DNA of 64,000 nt from Theropithecus gelada (GCF_003255815.1 NC_037674.1:4034388-4098387), one strand, 5' to 3'; shown: positions 45,557 to 56,754, counted from the first letter of the stretch. Notes: a model not told the origin generated them from the sequence alone. Made by a program: numbers and translations.

Positions 45557-48400
45557 AAGCCCTTTCGAGTGTGATACTTGGAGACTCTTTGACATTCATT
45601 CGATTATGTTCTTCTCCATGGACATCTTCTAACTTTGTCTTAAATTTTGCTTTCTAAGTTATCTTTGGAGAAATTCTCAATCTTGCAAAAACTGCTTGCC
45701 ATCTCTCTGAGACGCTTCATGCATCCACGGTTAAGTCATAACCTTAGTTAGGCTTACAAGTTTCTCATGGGCAGTTACTTTTGGAAAAGTTTAAAGCCAA
45801 AAATACTGTCTATTTGTCTTGGCTAAAATCTATTAATAAAAGATTTCAGGAGATTTTCTTTTGATGTCTCTACAATCAAAAATCAATTGATTAAGGCTGA
45901 TACTGAGCTACATGTGTACAGATACTATTTTAAAGCTTTTGCTCTCCCTCTGTAAAAGTTTCTCATTCAGTGGAATTCTTTCTGATCCTCCATTTACTCC
46001 TGTCTGTTCCTCCTTCCTCTTGTATCTAATCTTCTTGACTCTTGCCAGGGACCTGAAATTACTTTGCGTTATGAAAAAAAAATTAACCTTGTTGTGTAAC
46101 AGCTAGATAAAAAAATATATATACTTTTTAAAATGACTAATGGAAGTTGCTTACAGTAACTGATTATTATTACAGGATGATACTCTTTTATTTGCACATT
46201 TAAATAAGAAAGGTGTGCTCTTACGGGCTGATTACAGAGTGGGCTGATTGGCGTTGCGTTGTCCAGCAGCCTTGGGGAAATGTCCTTAAAATGAAATACA
46301 CCATGGAAGCATTGCACGGTGTCATCCCATATTGTTTCCCTCTTTAGGGGACCCAGGATTCAGTACAAAAATGACATTCCTCATTTAGGGGAACCTGTTT
46401 TGCCTTCCAGCTCTGCCTGCTTATCAGGCCCTAGAAACCGCATGCTTTCCTGGTTCTGTTCCTTAAAAGGTTCTACCCCAAAGTCAATAATACCATTTAA
46501 AAACTTAACAACTTTAAGAAAATCTCCAAATTGAAGAGTGTCTGCCTTTCCTGGCCATCCTGACTGAAACCCCCACATTTTTCCTTGGTTTAGATAAAAT
46601 ATAAATTATCTATTTTATTTCACCTAAGATTTATCCCTTTAAAATAAAAATTTTGAACTGCCTGGTTAAAAACTGTTTAGGGCAGGGAACAGGTAATCAA
46701 GAGACTGATGATCTAAAATGAAAAAGAAAAACTTAAAAACTGACAAATAAAGAATCCATATAACTTTATCAGATCTGCTTCTCTATGTCTGTGTATTTAT
46801 ATGCTTCATATATATAATATTTTCCTAACAAACTATATAAAAGAGCTCTAATTAATTGGCATATATATGCACTTAAATAAAATATTTTATCAAAAAAATT
46901 AACTACAATGCTTTGTAGTTCACATGACTCCAATAATCTTTGAATAATAAAGATAGCTCTAAAGATTACTGGTACAATAACATTATTTCTTCAACATTTA
47001 GACATTTGGTCTAAATTAGGCAGGTCAGATATTCTCTTTGCTCTTTTAAGGTTATAAATATCTGTGACTTTCTGTAATTGTCCAACCTGCCTGCATTAGA
47101 GCCAGTAGTTTCTAGGTAAAGCCTGGGGACATGTTAAGTTAGCCATGCCCCCTAGCTATGTTGGAAAGCGTCAGACATTATCTTCATTTCTGTCCTGTGT
47201 CCTAGGCTCTGCACTTGATATGAAATTAAAACTGCTTTCACTAAAAATAAAAGTTGTGAAGATTTAACGCTGTAACACGTGTAACTGATACTACTGAGAA
47301 AACATTTACATTCAAGGCATATAAAAATTATAAAATGTGTTTTTGTAAAAAATTATAAAAAGACCTAAAGATACGATTTTTGTTTTAAAAAGTAATCTTG
47401 TCTAAATTAGAGGTTTTAAAAATTGTCTGAAGTTAAAAAAATAATAGGACAAAACGTAAGGTTTAAGCAAGTTATAAAAGATTTGTAGAAGATTGGTCTT
47501 GTAAAGTTCTGTGTGTGAGTGTGAGTAGCTTGCCAAAACTTGAAGCGGGTTACTTAGTTTTTCTACACAATGATCGTTAATGTAAAAATCACAAAACACA
47601 GGCCCAGATTCTGCACGCTTATGTGCGATAAACAGAGTTTTCATTGAGCATTAATCAGTTGTTTAGTACAAAGTTGTAAACAGTTAGAGTCAAACTGATT
47701 TAGATTCGATAGGTTTGTTTGTAAGGTTTTATGTAAAAATTGGGTTTGACATTAATAAAACACTAATGCAAAGGTGAAATTTGGTTTTCTCTTTAAACAA
47801 CATTTCTGTATAATATTGAGCGATAATAAAGTATTTTTTGTCTTCTAAATAAACTGGAAAAAGTAGGGGAGAGAGAAGATAAAGACTCAGATGGCCTCAT
47901 GCTGACTTTATTTGGTCCTTTTGTTGGGAGAGCAGAGTCTCCTCCCTACCAATGAATAAAGACTTTTGCCTTTTTAAATTTTTGAGCTATCATTTTGGCT
48001 AAGCAAATGATTTGTGGTTATCTGGGATTCTATTTGGTGATATGAAGTGTTTTAAGCCTTCAACACGCACAAACTTTGAAAAATAAAATTGTAAACTAAG
48101 AATTTTTATTTTAACTCATTAGTCTTTTAAGTATTAGGTCTCCTGAAGTCCAAAAGAGACATATTTCATTTATTTGGTATATCAACCTACAGAAAACACT
48201 GTCAAATACAAAATTATGTTTAACTTTCTTTGGGTTATATTTACATAAATATGTTATTAGTATGTATTCCAAAATTATATGGTTCCTATAATTCTAATAT
48301 GTCTTCGTGTATGTTAACAGTAATAATTATGTTAATTATGTTAAATTGTTACGTGCCACAGAAATGACCGGATTTCTCTGTCGATTGTGTCTTTAACAAT

Positions 48401-48727
48401 GGCCTCGTTGGACACAGTGGCTCATGCCTGTGATGTCCTCACTGGGCACGGTGGCTCGTGCCTGTAATACTAGAACTTTAGGAGGCTAAGTTGGGAGGAT
48501 TGCTTGAGCTCAGCTATTTGAGATCAGCGTGAGCAACATAGTGAGACCTTATCTCTACAAAAAAATGAAAATATTAGCTGTATGTGGTAGAACTTGCCTG
48601 TGGTCCCAGCTCCTCTGGAGGCTGAAGAAAGAGGATCGCTTGATCCCAGGAAGGTGAGGCTCCAGTGAGCCATAATTGTGCCACTGCACTCCAGCCTGGG
48701 TGCTTGAGACCCTGTCTCAAAAAAATC
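48401..48727 (+). mobile_element. AluJ element with duplicated 5' head
   Basis: The Alu proper runs from about 48437. Its first ~35 bases (cctcactgggcacggtggctcgtgcctgtaat) are preceded by a second, imperfect copy (cctcgttggacacagtggctcatgcctgtgat, from 48403). It lies inside ERV-B. Confidence 0.85.
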
Positions 48728-49294
48728 AAAGTAAAATTAATAAAACAGCGGCTGTCCTGAGATAATTGTCATCCACAGATTACTGTAGTTGTTTTTTTCA
48801 AAACTATTCAAAAGGTGTTTGCTCTTTGAAATGTTCTCCTGAATACAGGTTTCTCATAACTAAAGACTGGGGCATTGAAATAGGAAAAAAACAATAAAAA
48901 CTTCCAGGACTCTCACAGATAGCTGTATGTTTATGAGGACTGCTGGCTCAAGGTCAGACAAAGTTAACTTCATGGACTGAACTAATAGAAGACCAACATA
49001 ATCCTTTTATGACTTGTTGCTTGAAAAGTTGCTGAGCCTTTTTGTCATTTTTCAGAGTCAAGACAACATATTTCTTTTCAGCTATTTATAGCTTCTCATG
49101 ATTGAGTAAAGTATATTCCTGTGAGCAAAAGTTGAAAGATACTTCATATTCTCTACTTGATTTCTCCAGAATTTGAAAATTATTTATGAGTATTCTATAC
49201 TATGGAGATATAGTTATTTACCTAAGTACAATAAGAATCTGATTTCTTTTGTAACAGAACACAACTGGAGACACAGATTATTTTACCAAAGATA

Positions 49295-49771
49295 NNNNNN
49301 NNNNNNNNNNNNNNNNNNNNNNNNNNNNNNNNNNNNNNNNNNNNNNNNNNNNNNNNNNNNNNNNNNNNNNNNNNNNNNNNNNNNNNNNNNNNNNNNNNNN
49401 NNNNNNNNNNNNNNNNNNNNNNNNNNNNNNNNNNNNNNNNNNNNNNNNNNNNNNNNNNNNNNNNNNNNNNNNNNNNNNNNNNNNNNNNNNNNNNNNNNNN
49501 NNNNNNNNNNNNNNNNNNNNNNNNNNNNNNNNNNNNNNNNNNNNNNNNNNNNNNNNNNNNNNNNNNNNNNNNNNNNNNNNNNNNNNNNNNNNNNNNNNNN
49601 NNNNNNNNNNNNNNNNNNNNNNNNNNNNNNNNNNNNNNNNNNNNNNNNNNNNNNNNNNNNNNNNNNNNNNNNNNNNNNNNNNNNNNNNNNNNNNNNNNNN
49701 NNNNNNNNNNNNNNNNNNNNNNNNNNNNNNNNNNNNNNNNNNNNNNNNNNNNNNNNNNNNNNNNNNNNNNN
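49295..49771. other. Assembly gap (477 N)
   Basis: A run of n of 477 bases. The left flank is ERV-B interior; the right flank is GC-richer and unrelated to ERV-A beyond the matching point. A single further n occurs at 58847. Confidence 1.
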
Positions 49772-50281
49772 GGCTTCTCCTCAAGGGGCACCAGCACTGA
49801 TGGGGAAGCCAGAGACAGGCAGCTCAGGATGGGGATGAAAAGCCAGGATGTGGAGGCCGACTTCTGCTCAGCCCTGCTCCCTTGGATAGAGAGGCTGGAG
49901 CCCAGGGCATCAGCCACAGGTCTTGGGACAAACCCTCGGCCCAGGAAAACAGAGCTGGATGAATCCTTGAACACCACGAGATCCACCGTCTCACTCCCCA
50001 GACGGGAAAGTCAGGCTCTGACTCCTGCTGTGGATTGCCGCAGGTCCCAGGCCGCTAACTCCCTTCTCTCTGGCCAGCACCACTGCAGCCTGGGCCTCAG
50101 CTGGTGGAGTGAACTGGGCTTACCCACCGCCAAGGGAACTGCAAAAAGGGCACACGGCAGTCCTGGGCAGAGCCCCGGGCCAGGACGTCAGCCAGTTGCA
50201 CAGCAGGGAGGGCACCTGCCCATCTCCACAGTCATCCTCCTCCTGGGCACCCTTACCAAAAGGCACTCCTCGAAACAAAAT
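49772..50281. other. GC-rich unassigned sequence
   Basis: The plus strand is open from 49829 to 50311 (160 codons), but the frame enters an Alu and shows no domain. GC-rich DNA gives long chance frames. I do not call a gene. Confidence 0.4.
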
Positions 50282-50668
50282 AAGGCCAGGCGCGGTGCCT
50301 CATGCCTGTAATCCCAGCACTTTGGGAGGCCAAGGCAGGCAGATCACCTGAGGTCAGGAGTTGGAGACCAGCCTGGCCAAAATGATGAAACCCCATCTCT
50401 ACTAAAAAAAAAAATACAAAAATTATCCAGGTGTGGTGGCGGGTGCCTGTAATCCCAGCTACTCAGGAGGCTGAGGCAGGGGAATCGCTTGAACTCGGGA
50501 GGTGGAGGTTGCAGTGACCCAAGATTGTTCCACTGCACTCCAGTCTGGGCAATAGAGCCAGGCTCTGTCAAAAAGAAAGAAAGAAAGAGAGAAAGAGAGA
50601 AAGAGAGAAAGAAAAAAAGAAAAAAAGAAAAAAGAAAGGAAAAAAAAGAAAGAAAGAAATGAAGAAAA
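50282..50668 (+). mobile_element. AluS/Y element with purine (GAAA)n tail
   Basis: A full-length Alu is followed by a ~95-base GAAA/GAGA microsatellite at about 50574-50668, evolved from its A-tail. Confidence 0.93.
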
Positions 50669-50826
50669 TAAAATTTTTAACCTGGAAAGAAAAAAACTAC
50701 CTGTATTTTCAGACCATATGATTGTCTACACAGAAAATCCAGAAGAATATACAGATAAACTATTAAGACTAGTAAGAGAGTTAGCAAGGTTGTTGAATTC
50801 AAGATCAACTTAAAAAAACTATTAGC

Positions 50827-51128
50827 GGCCGGGCGCAGTGGCTCAAGCCTGTAATCCCAGCACTTTGGGAGGCCGAGACGGGCGGATCACAAGGTCAGGA
50901 GATCGAGACCATCCTGGTTAACACGGTGAAACCCCGTCTCTACTAAAAAAATACAAAAAAAAAACTAGCCGGGCGAGGTGGCAGGCGCCTGTAGTCCCAG
51001 CTACTCGGGAGGCTGAGCCAGGAGAATGGTGTAAACCCGGGAGGCGGAGCTTGCAGTGAGCTGAGATCTGGCCACTGCACTCCAGCCTGGGCGACAGAGC
51101 TAGACTCCGTCTCAAAAAAAAAAAAAAA
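50827..51128 (+). mobile_element. Young AluY, Old World monkey-type
   Basis: Almost undiverged, with ctagccgggcgaggtggc, gagatctggccactgcac and a pure A-tail. A perfect 15-base duplication, aaaaaaactattagc, lies at 50812-50826 and 51129-51143. Among the youngest insertions here and possibly polymorphic. Confidence 0.96.
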
Positions 51129-51265
51129 AAAAAAACTATTAGCGTTCCTATACATCAGTAATAACAAATTAGAAAATACAATAGAAAAAGAGATTCTATT
51201 CACAGTAGCAACAAAACCCTGACAATATATCTAGCAAAATATACACAAGGCCTTTCATGAAGAGT

Positions 51266-51653
51266 ATTGCCATAACCTGAATGTGTCTCCCAAAATTCAT
51301 GTGTTAAAACTTAATTCCCAAGATGATAGTACTAAGAAGTGGGGCCTTTAAGAAGTGATTAAGACATAAGGGCAAGCCCTCATGCATGAGATTAGTGCCT
51401 GATAAAAGGGCTTGGGGGTGGTGGTAAATCTGTCCCTTCTGCCTCATGGGAACATAGCATTTGTCTGCTCCAGAGGAAGCAGCACTCAAGGTACCATCCT
51501 GGAAGCAGAGACCAGGCCCTCACTAGACACTGTATCTGCTGGAGTCTTGATCTTGTTCTTCCCAAGCTCCAGAACTGAGAAAATAAACTTCTGCTCTGTG
51601 TGAATCACCCAGTCTCAGGTGTTTTGTTATAGCACTACAAAGGGACTAACACA
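51266..51653 (+). repeat. MLT1/MaLR-type solo LTR
   Basis: 'tgaatgtgtctcccaaaattcatgtgttaaaacttaattcccaa', 'ggggcctttaagaagtgattaag', 'ctgagaaaataaacttctgc' and 'acccagtctcaggtgttttgttatagcactacaaagggactaacac' span a complete MaLR LTR inserted in the L1. Confidence 0.85.
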
Positions 51654-51881
51654 AATACAAAAATTTCCCAGGGACTTAAAGGAAAAACTGACTACATTGA
51701 AATATATGCCATATATATTATGAATCGTAGGACTCAATGCTATAAACATACTGCTTCTCAACAAATTAATCTATAAATTAAATAAGTTCCCACACAAATC
51801 CCAATAGAATTTTTTTGTGGAACTTGACAGGCTGATCCTAAAATTCATGTAGTCATTGAGGGGCCAAGAATAGTGTAGCAG

Positions 51882-52183
51882 GGCTGGCAGGCATGGTGGC
51901 TCACTCCTGTAATCCCAGCACTTTGGGAGGCCAAGGTGGGCAGGTCACCTGAGGTCGAGTTGGAGACCAGCCTAGCCAACATGGTGAAACCCCATCTCTA
52001 CTAAAAATACAAAAATTAGCGGGGCATGGTGGTGCGTGCCTGTGGTCCCATCTACTCAGGAGGCTGAGGCAGGAGAATTGCTCAAACCAGAGAGGTGGAG
52101 GTGGTAGTGAACTGAGATCGTGCAATCGCATTCTAGCCTGGGCAATAGAGTGAGGCTTTTTCTCAAAAAAAAAAAAAAAAAAA
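51882..52183 (+). mobile_element. AluS-like element
   Basis: A full-length Alu starting ggctggcaggcatggtggctcac with A-tail at 52166-52183. Confidence 0.92.
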
Positions 52184-53470
52184 AGAGGAATATCTAGGGT
52201 TGTCCCTAGTTGCCTGGTGCATGGCCCTGGGATGATAAGGGTAGATGGACAGTGGCAGCCTTTGCTGTTTGGAGGCAGCTGTGCCCATCCACAGTGTCAC
52301 TGGCCAGGGCCAGGTCCATTCTGCCTGTGCACAGCAAGTCCATCACTGTGACACAGGTTTTGCAAAAGAAAAAAGATAGATTCACAAGACCGCCAAGTGA
52401 GGAGGCGGGAGAAGAGCTCTCAAATCCACCTCCCTGAAGATGAAGCTGAGGGCTGTTTCTAGGTTAGGAAAGCGTGATGTCTAAGATGTCGGTGGAGGTG
52501 ATTGGCAGTGGGGAAAAATGAAATAATAGGTTCATTTTGTGCAAGTGTCATCAGGCTTCTTGGCATTTCATAGGACACAAGTACAGAAAATGGTGGCATT
52601 AGCATGATCTGAAGGTGGAGTGTTGGGCTCTGAAGGTGGAGTTTTGGACCCTCTGATGTCAGGATGGACCTTTTCTCAGGCACATGCATGGGTCCAGTTG
52701 AAGGGTCAGTGGTCTCAACCAGTTTGAACTGGACAGGAGTTGACCCAAGGTCCTGAAATACAATGGAAGCACCATGACCATTGTGACCTACGAATGTTAT
52801 CTATAATGTAGCCAGTGAAGGTTGAGTTTCAGCGTTTAGTGTACCGTGGCCTTTGGGTTCATGGAAAAGGGAAACAAAAAATAACACAAAGCAAGCAGCC
52901 GAAAGCAAGCAGCCGAAAGCAAGCAGGGCAGCACTGTGACCTGCGGTGGCCACAAGCCCAGCACCAGGCACTTCGTGGCAGACCCACAGATGTGGGGGCT
53001 CCACAAGGCACAGCGGCCCAGAGACCTCTCCAGGGCCTTGCCCTTGGTGGTCCTACTTAGGTGGCTGGGCATGTTTCAGCTTCTCAGAGCGACCGATTGG
53101 TGACCTGCTCGCTGACGCTCCAGCACCATCCCCACACCTCCAGTTCCCAGCCCCTCCACAATCCTGTAAGGTCTAATTCTACAACAAATCCCTTGGCCTG
53201 TACTCACATGGTTCTGCTTCTTCCCTCACTGAATCCTGACACTTCCTTCAAGGTGGGCGTAAGCAGCGAGCGCTCTCTGGGCCCTGGGAATGCACCTGAA
53301 CCCGGATGCCCCTCCCCAGGGGCCTTCCCTTCCTCAGCAGCTCCAGAGGGAGGCTTGCTTCCCTCAGCCCTTAGCAGAATGATTTGTTAAAAGGGTCACA
53401 TCAGCCCCACACTAGCCTGAAAGGCCTCAGGGACAGGGCAGGGTCTTCAATCCTCATCTCTTAGGGCGGT
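52184..53470. other. Unassigned GC-moderate sequence with a small tandem repeat
   Basis: No gene is supported. Two ~21-base near-repeats of ctgaaggtggagtKttgg lie at about 52610-52650, and a 14-base tandem repeat at 52886-52927. Old LTR-like phrasing around 52650-52760 could not be named. Confidence 0.45.
52886..52927 (+). repeat. 14-base minisatellite, about 2.8 units
   Basis: The unit agcaagcagccgaa is repeated twice and then partly a third time, with no mismatches. Confidence 0.9.
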
Positions 53471-53474
53471 GAGG

Positions 53475-53640
53475 AGGAAGCCACAATATACTGGGTACCT
53501 GCTTGGTGCTGGACACTTCATCATTTTATCCTCACAAGAAGCTACCGCCCCAGCTTGCAGTGAAAAGCTGATAGGGAGGGAGGTTGGTGGAGCTGGAGTT
53601 TGAACACACACTTAACAAACACCAAAGTCCATAGGTCCCT
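53475..53640 (-). mobile_element. MIR element, inverted
   Basis: 'tactgggtacctgcttggtgctggacacttcat..ttttatcctcacaagaa' and 'gagctggagtttgaacac' follow the MIR antisense order. Heavily diverged. Confidence 0.6.
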
Positions 53641-54194
53641 TGACCTGCCCGCCTGCCCACAGATGCAGCAGGAGGTAGAGCTGGGATTTCTGCCCATGTC
53701 TGGCCTCTGCTGGGTCCTGGGGCCTGCCGCTCTCTGCTCTTCCCCTTTTCCACCTCCCACCTGCCCCCTTTCTCCTGGGGCTCAGCTTGGCGCACTAAGA
53801 TGCTCATCAGTGTCTGGGGCACACAGCAGCTGAGGCCACAGAACCAAGAGGATTGGTGGCTCTGTCATTGGGTCCAGAGGTGGCTCTGCCACGGGAGCCT
53901 GGGGACATGGGTTGGGGCTGATCCAGACCCGAGATCTTATGGAGTGCAGCCCCCCAACCCAAAGGGCCTGAGACAAGGAACAGCTGGTCCCCATCCCTCC
54001 GGTCAGCACCACCTGAGGCCTCACCATCTGGGTTGGTGCCACTCAGTGCCTGCTGCTGGCCTAATGCCTTGCTTGGTCTCAGAGAATCCTCTCCTGCCAT
54101 GCAGCAGTTTGGAGTGAGTTTCCTCCATGGCCCTTCCAGCCTGGCTATGCCACGGCTTTCCATCTGTAGGTGGTAATGAAGGATGTGAGGTCGA
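53641..54194. other. Unassigned GC-rich sequence
   Basis: Opposed open frames of up to 143 codons overlap here on both strands, as expected from base composition. No domain recognised. Confidence 0.4.
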
Positions 54195-54362
54195 CAGACA
54201 AGGACACCCATCCTGGCTCTGCTGCTTTGGAGCTCCATGACCCTGGACTAGCTACTTTCTCCTTTTCCTCATCTATAAGGGCTGTGCTGATGCTTCCACA
54301 AGATAATGTGGGTAGAGCATGTCGCACAGTGACTTGGCACCCAGTAAGTGCTCAAAAATGAT
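54195..54362 (+). mobile_element. MIR element
   Basis: 'tcctggctctgctgctttgg', 'ctttctccttttcctcatctataagg' and 'cacccagtaagtgctcaa' are the MIR core and 3' end in order. Confidence 0.72.
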
Positions 54363-54394
54363 GGTGGCACTAGCGGTTGTCATGGAATGCAAGA

Positions 54395-54600
54395 AATTAC
54401 AAGAACTTATGGTTGGATCAACATGGGTCCAAATCCCAGTTTGACCACTTAGCAGCTGTGGTGGGCAAGTTACCTCACCTTTCTGAACTTTGGTTTTTCC
54501 ATCTGTAAAAAAGAGGATGATACTTGTACCTCCCCTTCCCATAGGGTTGTTCTGAGGCTTAAACGGGATAATGAACATGAAAGCCTCTGCAAATAGCATT
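54395..54600 (+). mobile_element. MIR element
   Basis: 'gggtccaaatcccagtttgaccacttagcagctgtg', 'ggcaagttacctcacctttctgaactttggtttttccatctgtaaa' and 'gggttgttctgaggcttaaa' give an unusually complete MIR, the second in tandem orientation. Confidence 0.85.
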
Positions 54601-54759
54601 CTGGAGCATTCCTGAGTTCAGGTAGAGGGAAAGGTTTTTGCTGGGACTGGCTTGTTATGTTCTTTCTAAATGGAAATGGAACTGAAGTGTCTCCTCTATC
54701 CATTTACTGGAAGAGTCGTAAGTGACATGATTAGATGATCCCTTGGAGCATATGGCTTA

Positions 54760-54955
54760 GGTCAGTGGTTCTCTAGGCTGCACATTGGAATCACCTGAGA
54801 GTTAAAAACAAAAACCAGGACACCCTATGCCTGTGTCTCATCTCCAGCAATTCTGATGTGATTGGTCAGGGCTGTGACCTGGGCAGCCTGGGTTTTGTTT
54901 TTTGAAAGGTCCCCGGTGATTCTGATGTGCCATCCAGGTTGAGATGCAGTTTAGG
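54760..54955 (+). mobile_element. MER5A-like hAT-Charlie DNA transposon
   Basis: It opens with 'gtcagtggttctctaggctgcacattggaatcacctgagag' and closes with 'ggtgattctgatgtgccatccaggttgagatgcag', matching the MER5A ends and centre. Nonautonomous relic. Confidence 0.72.
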
Positions 54956-55245
54956 CCCTTTCCAGCTCTTTAAACACATGTATTTATCTAGGAAGGTATG
55001 AAAGCATAAGTTTTCTTGAGACTGTCTTTAACATCTATAAAGGCTTTCAAGGCAGCTTCTATAGATTTTTTTAATGGCTGAATATTTTTCAACAGGCAGC
55101 ATTTGGGTTATAAAATTAGCTTTTGGTAGAGTTGACTTATACCACCTGCAGCTTTTGCTCTCAAAAATAAATACTGGTTCTTTTGGCACACTCGTGGTTT
55201 TAGCCTAAAGTTCCTCTTTGTAAGCCAGTTATTAAAAGCTGTGAT
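54956..55245. other. Unassigned AT-rich sequence
   Basis: Nothing recognisable as a gene or repeat. Confidence 0.45.
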
Positions 55246-55402
55246 GCAGCCAGGGTGAAGTGGTACACACCTGTAGTTCCAGCTACTCGGAGGACTGAGG
55301 TGGGGGGATCGCTAAAGCCCAAGACGTCAAGGCTGCAGTGAGCTGTGATTACACCACTGCACGGCAGCCCGGGTCACAGAACGAGACTCGTCTCTTTAAA
55401 AA
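55246..55402 (+). mobile_element. Alu monomer/partial AluJ
   Basis: A single ~155-base Alu-type unit with J-like 'gacgtcaaggctgcagtgagctgtgattacaccactgcac', lacking a second monomer. Confidence 0.75.
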
Positions 55403-55722
55403 CAGAGAATGCTGTGATGAAAGGTGATGCTCGCCTCTCCCACACCCTTCTACAGTTTAGGGATTGTATCTCCAAGGCTTCTGGACTGAGAACCCTTATC
55501 TTTCCATCTTTGCTCATTGACACTGTATCCCCATTCATCCCCTGCGATGGACACACGGGTAGTCACGGTGCAGGTCTCAGAACTGTCCTTCAGGCTCCAG
55601 GTGATCAACCAAGGCCCTTGTCTGTAGTGTCAACTCATTACTGCCCCTTCCTAGTAATCCCCGTAATTTAGCTCTTCATCTCATAGACTTTCCTTGGGTG
55701 ACCATGGAAAAGTGACCATAGT
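55403..55722. other. Unassigned sequence
   Basis: Plus-strand openness at 55345-55671 starts inside the Alu monomer and has no domain. It may be intron 6 of the HPRT1 copy or unrelated flank; I cannot tell. Confidence 0.4.
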
Positions 55723-56024
55723 GGCCGGGCGCAGTGGCTCAAGCATATAATCCCAGCACTTTGGGAGGCCGAGGCAGACCGATCACGAGGTCAGGAGATC
55801 GAGACCACTCTGGCTAAAATGGTGAAATCCCACCTCTAATAAAAATACAAAAAATTAGTCAGGCAAGGTGGTAGGTGCCTGTAATCCTGTAATCCCAGCT
55901 ACTCAGGAGGCTGAGGCAGGGGAATTCCTTGAACCCTGGATGTGGAGGTTGCAGTGAGCCAAGATTGCACCAGTGCACTCCAGCCTGGGCAACTGAGAGA
56001 GACTCCATCAAAAAAAAAAAAAAA
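55723..56024 (+). mobile_element. Alu element
   Basis: A full-length Alu beginning ggccgggcgcagtggctcaag, with a short internal duplication (gtaatcctgtaatccc) near 55880. Confidence 0.93.
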
Positions 56025-56070
56025 GAAGGGGACCAGGGTACACTCAGCACGGATGAAATGAAACAATGTT

Positions 56071-56370
56071 GGTCAGGTGCGGTGGCTCACACCTGTAATC
56101 CCAGCACTTTGGGAGGCCAAGGCAGGCAGATCACGAGGTCAGGAGATCGAGACCATCCTGGCTAACACGGCGAAAGCCCGTCTCTACTAAAAATACAAAA
56201 AATTTGCCGGGCGTGGTGTCAGGCGCCTGTAGTCCCAGCTACTTGCGAGGCTGAGGCAGGAGAATGGCATGAACCTGGGAGGCGGAGCTTGCAGTGAGCT
56301 GAGATCGCACCACTGCACTCCAGCCTGGGGGACAGAGCCAGACTCTGTCTCAAAAAAAAAAGAAAAAAAG
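56071..56370 (+). mobile_element. AluY-like element
   Basis: A full-length Alu with target duplication gaaatgaaacaRtgtt at 56055-56070 and about 56371-56385. It inserted just upstream of exon 7 of the HPRT1 copy. Confidence 0.94.
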
Positions 56371-56459
56371 AAATGAAACAGTGTTTAGAAACATTAATCT
56401 TCTGTTTTGTAATGCCCTGTAGTCTCTCTGTATGTTATACGTCACTTTGTAATTAACAA

Positions 56460-56507
56460 CTTGCTGGTGAAAAGGACCCAACCAAAGTGTTGGATATAAG
56501 CCAGACT
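56460..56507 (+). pseudogene. HPRT1: HPRT1-like exon 7
   Basis: CTTGCTGGTGAAAAGG is followed by an altered stretch, accCaaccAaagtg, that is one base longer than the expected sequence, then tgttggatataagccagact. The extra base shifts the frame. The preceding dinucleotide (56458-56459) is aa where a splice acceptor needs ag. The donor at 56508 is gtaaat, weaker than the expected gtaagt. Confidence 0.9.
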
Positions 56508-56677
56508 GTAAATGGATTACTATTTCTGTCAATCATTTAACCATCTTTAACCTAAAAGAGTTTTATGTGAAATGGCTTATAATGGCTTACAGAATATTTG
56601 TAGAGAGGCACATTTGCTTGTATTGGATTTAAAGTGATGTTTTCTGCATCTACATGATGACTTATGATTCTTTATGG

Positions 56678-56754
56678 TTGTTGGATTTGAAATTCCAGAC
56701 AAGTTTGTTGGAGGATATGCCCTTGACTATAATGAATACCCCAGGGATTTGAAT
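56678..56754 (+). pseudogene. HPRT1: HPRT1-like exon 8
   Basis: The exon is exactly 77 bases, the normal length, and reads through VGFEIPDKFVGGYALDYNEY with PRDLN after it. Relative to the enzyme, a valine is glycine in the KFV-GGY stretch and the phenylalanine of EYFRDLN is proline. The acceptor dinucleotide is gg (56676-56677) and not ag. The donor gtaagt at 56755 is intact. Intron 7 is about 170 bases. Confidence 0.92.

Larger units (their letters stand above)
44826..49294 (+). mobile_element. ERV-B: LTR plus non-coding interior, cut off by the gap
   Basis: An LTR-like block (about 44830-45480) is followed by 3.8 kb of AT-rich interior. From about 46995 the interior aligns with ERV-A from about 33025: 'atttagacatttggtct', 'gcgtcagacatta', 'cactaaaaataaaagtt', 'ttagaggtttt', 'aggtctcctgaagtccaa', 'ttaactttctttgggtt' and 'acacaactggagacac'. 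No coding motif is seen. The element runs into the N gap, so its 3' LTR is not visible. Confidence 0.65.
50690..51885 (+). mobile_element. Old L1 ORF2 relic split by an Alu and an MLT1-type LTR
   Basis: L1 text appears in three pieces: 50690-50826 ('gaccatatgattgtctacacagaaaatcc'), 51144-51265 ('cctatacatcagtaataacaaattag') and about 51655-51885 ('tctataaattaaataagttcccacacaaatcccaatagaa', 'gtggaacttgacaggctgatcctaaaattcatg'). The pieces are collinear, showing one old L1M with two later insertions. Confidence 0.82.

Noticed and set aside
49173..49838. Long frames of 168-254 codons across 49173-49986
   Set aside because: They are open only because the 477 N bases have no stop codons.
49829..50311. 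160-codon plus-strand frame after the gap
   Set aside because: It runs into the following Alu, has no domain, and lies in GC-rich DNA where long chance frames are common.
53807..54238. 143-codon minus-strand frame in GC-rich DNA
   Set aside because: It overlaps other frames on both strands and a MIR, with no recognisable domain or splice context.
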